Assembly: GCA_964402685.1 (NCBI GenBank) | Contig: CAYODE010000061.1 | Location: 1 to 19,248 of the forward strand | Origin: Aestuariivita sp964402685 | GTDB lineage: Bacteria; Pseudomonadota; Alphaproteobacteria; Rhodobacterales; Rhodobacteraceae | Length of the DNA: 19,248 nt | Direction: 5' to 3' | In this document: one piece after another, positions 14,626 through 19,248 of the stretch | How the letters are laid out: every line of letters starts with the position of its first letter | Numbering within the stretch: the first letter of the stretch is position 1 | Made by a program: the position numbers and the translations under genes | Notes under the pieces: model-generated | What the model saw: the letters and a program-made list of their open reading frames with translations, nothing else | What the model was told of the DNA's origin: nothing | Database searches by the model: none

Positions 14626-15711
14626 ATGAATATCGAAACGCCCATCAAGTCTCTGGCCGCTCGATACTACACTGATCCACAGATCTTTGAGGTCGAGAAA
14701 ACCGGCTTGCTTGCCAGAACATGGCAATTCGCGGGTCACGCCAGTCAAGTGGAAAACCCAGGCGATTACTTTGCCTTTGAGATGGCCGATGAAAGCCTGT
14801 TTTGCATCAAAGGTCGCGATGGGATCATCCGGACCTTCTATAACGTGTGCCAGCACCGTGCGCATCAATTGGTCGAAGGCGAAGGTACAACGCGTGTTGT
14901 CGTGTGCCCCTACCACGCGTGGACATATGAGCTGACAGGGCAACTCCGCGCTGCGCCGAACACCAAATCGGTGCAAGGCTTTGACGCCTCTTCCGTGTGC
15001 TTGACCGAAGTGCGTACAGAGATCTTCCTGGGCTTCATTTTTGTCAATCTCGACCCCGACACCAAACCTATGGATGACTGGTTTCCAGGAGCACGCGCCG
15101 AGCTCGAAGAGTGGGTTCCGCAGTTCGAAAGACTGAAGCCCTTGGAGTGGGTCGAAATCCCGGAAAACTGCAACTGGAAGGTATCGGTCGAAAACTATTC
15201 CGAGTGCTATCACTGCTCCCTCAACCACCCGACGTTTGCGACCGGTGTGGTCAAACCCGAGACATACGACATCCAACCACAGGGATATTGCCTGCGCCAC
15301 ACAACAGAGTGCCAGAACCTTGATCAGATGACCTATGACATCCAGTCAGGCTTTGCGCATCATGACGAGTATTCCAGCTGGTTCCTCTGGCCAATGTTTT
15401 CCTTTCAGGTTTATCCAGGCAACGTTCTGAACACCTATCACTGGCGCGCGGTGGACGCCGATCACGTCGTTGTTTGGCGTGGATGGTATTCAATTGACGG
15501 GGCCGATGATGAGGTGGTCAGTAAGCTCGCCCGCCAGGATCGTGCAACCACGGTCGAAGAAGACATTCATCTGGTTGAAAGCGTCCAGCGTGGATTGAAA
15601 TCGCGTGGGTATGTGCCCGGCCCCCTGGTCGTCGACCCGAAATGCGGGGTCAATTCCGAGCATTCAATTCTGCATCTCCAACGGTGGATGCGGGAGGCAA
15701 TCGATGGTTGA
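14626..15711 (+). CDS. Rieske non-heme iron oxygenase, alpha subunit (quaternary amine demethylase type)
   Basis: Predicted 361-residue oxygenase component. The Rieske [2Fe-2S] motif is C75-x-H77 (NVCQHRAH) and C94-x2-H97 (CPYHAWTY). The mononuclear iron site is E193-C-Y-H196 and H201 (ENYSECYHCSLNHP) with D313 (EEDIHL) as carboxylate. Overall form matches the glycine betaine (GbcA), stachydrine and carnitine (CntA) oxygenase group, which removes a methyl from a quaternary nitrogen as formaldehyde or cleaves the C-N bond. The ATG follows the rpiR stop directly and has a strong GGAGGG site (14616-14621). A flavin/ferredoxin reductase partner is required and is not in the window. Substrate is inferred to be a betaine because of the epimerases and the FAD-GcvT protein in the same locus. 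Confidence 0.87.
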   Translation: MNIETPIKSLAARYYTDPQIFEVEKTGLLARTWQFAGHASQVENPGDYFAFEMADESLFCIKGRDGIIRTFYNVCQHRAHQLVEGEGTTRVVVCPYHAWTYELTGQLRAAPNTKSVQGFDASSVCLTEVRTEIFLGFIFVNLDPDTKPMDDWFPGARAELEEWVPQFERLKPLEWVEIPENCNWKVSVENYSECYHCSLNHPTFATGVVKPETYDIQPQGYCLRHTTECQNLDQMTYDIQSGFAHHDEYSSWFLWPMFSFQVYPGNVLNTYHWRAVDADHVVVWRGWYSIDGADDEVVSKLARQDRATTVEEDIHLVESVQRGLKSRGYVPGPLVVDPKCGVNSEHSILHLQRWMREAIDG

Positions 15712-16117
15712 CGTGACGGGTGGCTGCGCCTGCGGCGCCGTGCGCTGGCGATCGCCCGGACCGATCCTATGGGCCGGCCATTGCCATTGTGACAGCTGCC
15801 GCAAGGCAACCGCCTCCCCAATGACAAGCTTCTTTGGAGTACCGCGCGAAACGTTGGACCTCGCCGGCCCACTTGGGGCACGTTATTCCTCAGATGGAAG
15901 CGTCCGGCGCCAGTACTGCAAAGAGTGTGGTGCGCAAGTGACGTATCAATGGACGGGTTGGCCGAATGAAACCCACCTCTATGCGGCAGGCTTGGACGAT
16001 CCTACCCAATTCGTACCTGAGGCGCATTTCCATTATGCCGAGCGTTTGCCGTGGCTCACAGTTTCGGACGAGCTCCCCAAATACCCCGGAAGTGCCAATA
16101 CGACGGATCCGCAATAG
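15704..16117 (+). CDS. GFA-family zinc protein
   Basis: Predicted 137-residue protein of the glutathione-dependent formaldehyde-activating (Gfa/CENP-V) family. Cysteine signatures are complete: C8-x-C10 (GGCACGAVRW), C27-x-C29-x2-C32 (GHCHCDSCRK) and C72-x2-C75 (YCKECG), the usual structural and catalytic zinc sets. I chose the ATG at 15704, which overlaps the Rieske gene by 8 bp and has GGGAGG (15692-15697) 6 nt upstream; the longer open frame begins inside the Rieske gene. Formaldehyde is the expected product of Rieske N-demethylation, so capture by glutathione is an attractive role. The catalytic function of this family is disputed, so the product call stays at family level. Confidence 0.82.
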   Translation: MVDVTGGCACGAVRWRSPGPILWAGHCHCDSCRKATASPMTSFFGVPRETLDLAGPLGARYSSDGSVRRQYCKECGAQVTYQWTGWPNETHLYAAGLDDPTQFVPEAHFHYAERLPWLTVSDELPKYPGSANTTDPQ

Positions 16118-16936
16118 ATGTTGATGCCCGAAACCTGGCGGCCCGAGCACAAGCTGTTTCCTCACCAAGTGGGGTTCACGTGTCCTCCCTTTGATTTTGA
16201 CGCCGCACCGTCGGATTTCCTGCGCATTGCCCCGGAAGGCGTAGGTGTCCATGGCTGGATGCTGCACGTGCCGGATTACGTGCACGGGCTGGACCAAAGG
16301 AAACAGAACTTTGGCATGTTGCGCGACTTTGTACATTGCATGTCCCGCAACGGGGTCGACGTTGCAGCACAAGTCGGCTCGAACTGGGTCCATGCCAGCG
16401 GCCTGGGCGTCGACGGCATTGCCCAGCACTGCGCAGACCTCTCCGATGAATTCGGAGTGAATTTTCACATGGCGGGTTACGCCATGGTCGAGGCCTTACG
16501 GGCGTTGAATGTCGAGAAGGTTGCGTTGAACGCGGCGTATCACTGGCCAGAATGGTGGCAAGGTACTGTTGGATTTCTGAAAGAAGCCGGGTTTGACGTG
16601 GTGTGGGCTGGCAATTTCCATGATCAGGGTTGGTTTGCCGATCAGGAGGACGTGAACGATCATCGCTGGGTGTTTGATGGAGACCTGGCAGCCAAAAGCT
16701 TTGCCTATGTGGCGGAACAAGCCCCGACCGCAGATGCCTATCTGATCAACGGAATGTGCAATTTCCGATCTGGACCTGACGGCCAACCGCAACGCCCACT
16801 TCACCTCACCCCGATGTTGGAAGACCTCACAGGAAAACCCGTGATCGGTCATGACACCGCGCTCTATTGGCGCGTTTTCAAATCCCTAGGCCTTGCACCC
16901 ACGGGCTCGCATGGCACGCTCTTGGCAAGCCTATGA
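16118..16936 (+). CDS. Asp/Glu racemase-superfamily protein, arylmalonate decarboxylase/maleate isomerase-like
   Basis: Predicted 272-residue protein with the two-lobed fold of maleate isomerases and arylmalonate decarboxylases. The second lobe ends in the typical pattern AYLINGMCNFRS (C214), DLTGKPVIGHDTALYWRVFKSLG. In the first lobe, where racemases and maleate isomerases have a cysteine, the sequence reads VAAQVGSNWVHASG, with Gly87-Ser88 and no Cys. Arylmalonate decarboxylase likewise has glycine in the first site and a single catalytic cysteine in the second (from memory), so decarboxylation or one-sided proton transfer is possible. The ATG directly follows the GFA stop (TAGATG); an ATG two codons later is an alternative. 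The stop overlaps the next start as ATGA. The substrate is unknown. Confidence 0.7.
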   Translation: MLMPETWRPEHKLFPHQVGFTCPPFDFDAAPSDFLRIAPEGVGVHGWMLHVPDYVHGLDQRKQNFGMLRDFVHCMSRNGVDVAAQVGSNWVHASGLGVDGIAQHCADLSDEFGVNFHMAGYAMVEALRALNVEKVALNAAYHWPEWWQGTVGFLKEAGFDVVWAGNFHDQGWFADQEDVNDHRWVFDGDLAAKSFAYVAEQAPTADAYLINGMCNFRSGPDGQPQRPLHLTPMLEDLTGKPVIGHDTALYWRVFKSLGLAPTGSHGTLLASL

Positions 16937-17673
16937 ACAAGATCGTTGCCCTTTGGGCCATACCACGCTCCACCTCCACCGCCTTCGAATGGATGATGCG
17001 CCAACGCGGTGATTTGGATTGCTTGCACGAGCCGTTCGGGGAAGCCTGGTACCAGGGCGAAGACCCGCTTTGGCCACGCTTTCAACCCGGTGACAAAACC
17101 ACGCCGGGTCTCACACTCGACAGTGTTTGGGCTGACATCAAGGCGCGGGCGGAACGGGGCCCGGTCTTCCTCAAGGACTTCCCTCACTACGTCAACCACA
17201 TGTGGACGCCAGAATTTCTCGGCCATTTCACACATGCTTTCCTGATCCGCGATCCCGCCAAGACAATCACCTCCATGTATGACAAATGGCCTGATTTCGA
17301 TGAGGCTGAAGTCGGTTTTCCAGAGCAGCGCGCCTTGTTTGACCTTTTATGGGCGCTTAGCGGGACACCTCCACCAGTGATAGATAGCGACGACCTTTTG
17401 GAGGATCCTGAGGCGATGACGAAAGCGTTTTGCGACGCGGTCGACATCCCGTTTATACCTGACGCCCTGTCATGGGAGCCGGGCGCGGATACCGGAGATT
17501 ACAGTTGGTGGGACGGCGGTTCGTTCCATCAGAATTTGAAGGCCTCCACGGGTCTGAAGCCGCAGAAGCGCAGGTATGTAGAGCTCGCGGATACACCCCC
17601 ACGGGTCCAACGGGTGTATCGGCGGATGGAACCCCATTACCGGCGTCTCTGGACGCATCGGATCAAACTATGA
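16933..17673 (+). CDS. P-loop sulfotransferase-like protein
   Basis: Predicted 246-residue cytoplasmic protein. IPRSTSTAFEWMM at residues 10-22 resembles the 5'-phosphosulfate-binding loop of PAPS-dependent sulfotransferases, and HAFLIRDPAKTITSMY (101-116) resembles the 3'-phosphate-binding segment with its Arg and downstream Ser. A HEPFG motif (32-36) follows the loop, as in the group often annotated as sulfotransferase family in roseobacters. I chose the ATG at 16933 because it overlaps the previous stop as ATGA and the protein begins right at the first beta strand; the frame is open 22 codons further up, inside the preceding gene. A sulfotransferase in a catabolic operon is unusual. Real sulfonation, another nucleotide-dependent transfer, or a binding role are all open. 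Confidence 0.7.
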   Translation: MNKIVALWAIPRSTSTAFEWMMRQRGDLDCLHEPFGEAWYQGEDPLWPRFQPGDKTTPGLTLDSVWADIKARAERGPVFLKDFPHYVNHMWTPEFLGHFTHAFLIRDPAKTITSMYDKWPDFDEAEVGFPEQRALFDLLWALSGTPPPVIDSDDLLEDPEAMTKAFCDAVDIPFIPDALSWEPGADTGDYSWWDGGSFHQNLKASTGLKPQKRRYVELADTPPRVQRVYRRMEPHYRRLWTHRIKL

Positions 17674-17680
17674 GTGCACA

Positions 17681-19132
17681 ATGAAAGACTACTGGCAGAA
17701 TTACATCGACGGCTGCTGGGTCGATGGTGGAGCAGGTCTCATCGACGTGGAAAACCCCGGCTCGGGCGAGGTTCTGGCGACACATGCACTGGCGGATGCC
17801 GCCGATGTGGACCGCGCGGTGCAATCGGCCAGCGCGATGCATCGTTCAAGCGCTCTGTCCGAACTCAGACCGGTAGAACGCGGTCGCATGGTCCGCGCGA
17901 TGGGAGACTACTTGCTTGCCCACAAAGATGAGATCGCGCGTATATTGACGTTGGAACAGGGCAAGCCGCTTTGGGAATCTGTCGTCGAAGTAGAAGGCGC
18001 CGCCCGGTATTTCGAATACTACGGCAATCAGGCTGAAACCATCGAAGGCCGCTCGATCCCGCTGGGGGCAAGTTACTTCGACTTTACGACCTACGAGCCC
18101 TTTGGCGTGTCCGCCCAGATCATTCCGTGGAACTATCCGGTCGAGATGACGGCCCGGTCCTTGTCAGCAGCGCTGGCTACGGGAAACGCCTGTGTTGTCA
18201 AATCCCCGGAACTCACCCCACTGACCAACGCGTATTTTGCGTATGCAGCTGAGGCTGTCGGACTGCCCAAGGGCGCGGTTCAAGTGCTTTGCGGTTTGGG
18301 GCGTGATGCAGGCGCGGCTTTGGCTGGGCATCCCGACGTCAATCAAATCGTCTTCACCGGCTCGGTGCCCACAGGCATCGCTATCGCGACGGCAGCGGCG
18401 CAGAACGTGGTTCCTTGCGTCTTGGAGTTGGGCGGAAAGTCTGCAGCCATTGTTCATGAGGACGCCGACCTTGAGGCATTTGAAAATGACATCCGGTGGG
18501 GGATCTACTTTAACGCAGGCCAGGTTTGTTCGGCCATGAGCCGCGTGATCGTCCACGAGAGTCGTAAGGCCGAATTGGAAGAACGCGCAGTTTCCGTTGC
18601 CAAATCGCTATCGGTGGGACCTGGGATTGATCGGGCGGAGTTTGGCGCAAATATGGGGGCCATGGTCTCGGTCCCGCAACGTGACCGGGCCGTCGGGATG
18701 GTCGGCGCAGCGCAGGAACAAGGCGCGCGGGTTTTGGCGGGTGGGCACGCGATGAACCTGCCGGGCGCGTTTATGGAACCCACCGTTCTTAGCGATGTGA
18801 GCCCTGACATGACCATCGCGCAAGAAGAGGTTTTTGGCCCCGTCCTGTCGATCCTCAGCTTTTCGTCAGACGCTGAAGCTCTCGACATTGCCAATGGCAC
18901 GCAATATGGCCTCGTCGGTGGCGTCTTTACCAAGGATCTCGATCGGGCAACCCAAGCGGCCCGTCAAATGCGGGCGGGGCAGGTCTTTGTCAACGAATGG
19001 TACGCGGGCGGTGTGGAAACGCCTTTTGGCGGCTATGGAAAGTCAGGCTATGGCCGCGAAAAAGGCCGAGAAGCTTTGTGGAATTATGTACAAACCAAAA
19101 ACGTCGCCATCAAATTGGGAGGGGCCTCATGA
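17681..19132 (+). CDS. NAD(P)-dependent aldehyde dehydrogenase
   Basis: Predicted 483-residue oxidoreductase of the betaine-aldehyde/aminoaldehyde/succinate-semialdehyde dehydrogenase type. Visible: IIPWNYP with oxyanion N151, VVKSPELTP (K174, cofactor), FTGSVPTG (226-232), general base E249 in LELGGKSA, and nucleophile C283 in FNAGQVCSAMSR. C-terminal EEVFGPVLSI and TPFGGYGKSGYGRE complete the family pattern. It starts 7 bp after the sulfotransferase-like stop, and its TGA overlaps the next start as ATGA. It probably oxidises an aldehyde, formed by C-N cleavage or amino-group removal, to the acid. The substrate cannot be read from the sequence. Confidence 0.92.
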   Translation: MKDYWQNYIDGCWVDGGAGLIDVENPGSGEVLATHALADAADVDRAVQSASAMHRSSALSELRPVERGRMVRAMGDYLLAHKDEIARILTLEQGKPLWESVVEVEGAARYFEYYGNQAETIEGRSIPLGASYFDFTTYEPFGVSAQIIPWNYPVEMTARSLSAALATGNACVVKSPELTPLTNAYFAYAAEAVGLPKGAVQVLCGLGRDAGAALAGHPDVNQIVFTGSVPTGIAIATAAAQNVVPCVLELGGKSAAIVHEDADLEAFENDIRWGIYFNAGQVCSAMSRVIVHESRKAELEERAVSVAKSLSVGPGIDRAEFGANMGAMVSVPQRDRAVGMVGAAQEQGARVLAGGHAMNLPGAFMEPTVLSDVSPDMTIAQEEVFGPVLSILSFSSDAEALDIANGTQYGLVGGVFTKDLDRATQAARQMRAGQVFVNEWYAGGVETPFGGYGKSGYGREKGREALWNYVQTKNVAIKLGGAS

Positions 19133-19248
19133 GCAGCTTTGACGAGGATTTGTTTCTGAAGGGGTTAGAACAACGCAAAGCCACGCTGGGCGCGGAATAT
19201 GTGGAAAAAAGCTTGTCCGCTGCCGATGACTTCACCCGACCGTTTCAA
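19129..19248 (+). CDS. Carboxymuconolactone decarboxylase-family protein (partial, 3' end outside the window)
   Basis: Forty codons are visible, starting with an ATG that overlaps the aldehyde dehydrogenase stop (ATGA). The sequence GLEQRKATLGAEYVEKSLS then ADDFTRPFQ is the standard N-terminus of the gamma-carboxymuconolactone decarboxylase/AhpD-like family: G-x-x-x-R-x-x-V/T-L-G. The catalytic part (with Cys or Glu/His, depending on subgroup) lies beyond the window, so decarboxylase, peroxidase-like or lactone-related function cannot be separated. Its overlap shows that the plus operon continues past 19248. Confidence 0.75.
   Translation, partial: MSSFDEDLFLKGLEQRKATLGAEYVEKSLSAADDFTRPFQ

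Noticed and set aside
13759..15300. 513-codon open frame on the minus strand opposite rpiR and the Rieske gene
   Set aside because: It lies wholly antisense to two genes with complete family motifs and has low-complexity H/R/G-rich translation with no recognisable domain, a shadow of GC-biased codon use.
1..19248. tRNA, rRNA, CRISPR arrays, insertion sequences or phage genes
   Set aside because: No tRNA-like cloverleaf, repeat-spacer pattern, transposase or terminal inverted repeats were seen on either strand by eye.

Overview
The window looks like chromosomal DNA of a marine alphaproteobacterium of the Rhodobacterales (roseobacter type). This rests on protein style: a Rhodobacterales-like GreA, a SoxR with its operator, a glucosylglycerate synthase, and a betaine-type catabolic cluster with a DMSP-lyase-family cupin. 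The assembly is a draft scaffold with two runs of exactly 100 N (1838-1937 and 3379-3478). The second N run is flanked by an identical 55-bp duplication, so it is almost certainly an unmerged k-mer overlap and not missing sequence.

Layout. 1-130: no gene seen. 131-1048: soxR (minus) diverges from a VOC/glyoxalase-fold gene (plus) across a near-consensus SoxR box. 1049-1217: greA leader with a strong hairpin. 1218-2543: greA and a conserved hypothetical gene interrupted by the first N run. 2596-4799: minus-strand pair of a HAD-IIB sugar-phosphoglycerate phosphatase and glucosyl-3-phosphoglycerate synthase (gpgS), a two-step route to the compatible solute glucosylglycerate.

4903-19248 is one divergent catabolic locus around an RpiR-type regulator. 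The minus arm, in transcription order, is: an FAD oxidoreductase-GcvT fusion of the dimethylglycine/sarcosine dehydrogenase type, an MDR oxidoreductase, a DddQ-like cupin, three paralogous enolase-superfamily racemase/epimerases, and a class III (glutamate-1-semialdehyde aminomutase-like) aminotransferase. The first six are joined by five consecutive 4-nt ATGA/GTGA overlaps. The plus arm is: rpiR, a Rieske oxygenase alpha subunit, a GFA-family zinc protein, an Asp/Glu-racemase-superfamily protein (arylmalonate decarboxylase/maleate isomerase-like), a P-loop sulfotransferase-like protein, an aldehyde dehydrogenase, and a carboxymuconolactone-decarboxylase-family protein cut by the window end. 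The 68-bp intergenic region holds a 13-bp-arm inverted repeat over both predicted promoters.

Working together (inference): epimerase + Rieske N-demethylase + FAD/folate demethylase is the logic of the proline betaine and hydroxyproline betaine pathways. This locus adds two more epimerases, a DMSP-lyase-family cupin, a GSAM-like aminotransferase, an AMDase-like protein and an aldehyde dehydrogenase. That suggests breakdown of a methylated onium osmolyte whose carbon skeleton is not simply proline. I cannot name the substrate. No transporter and no Rieske reductase partner is visible here; they may lie downstream of 19248 or elsewhere.
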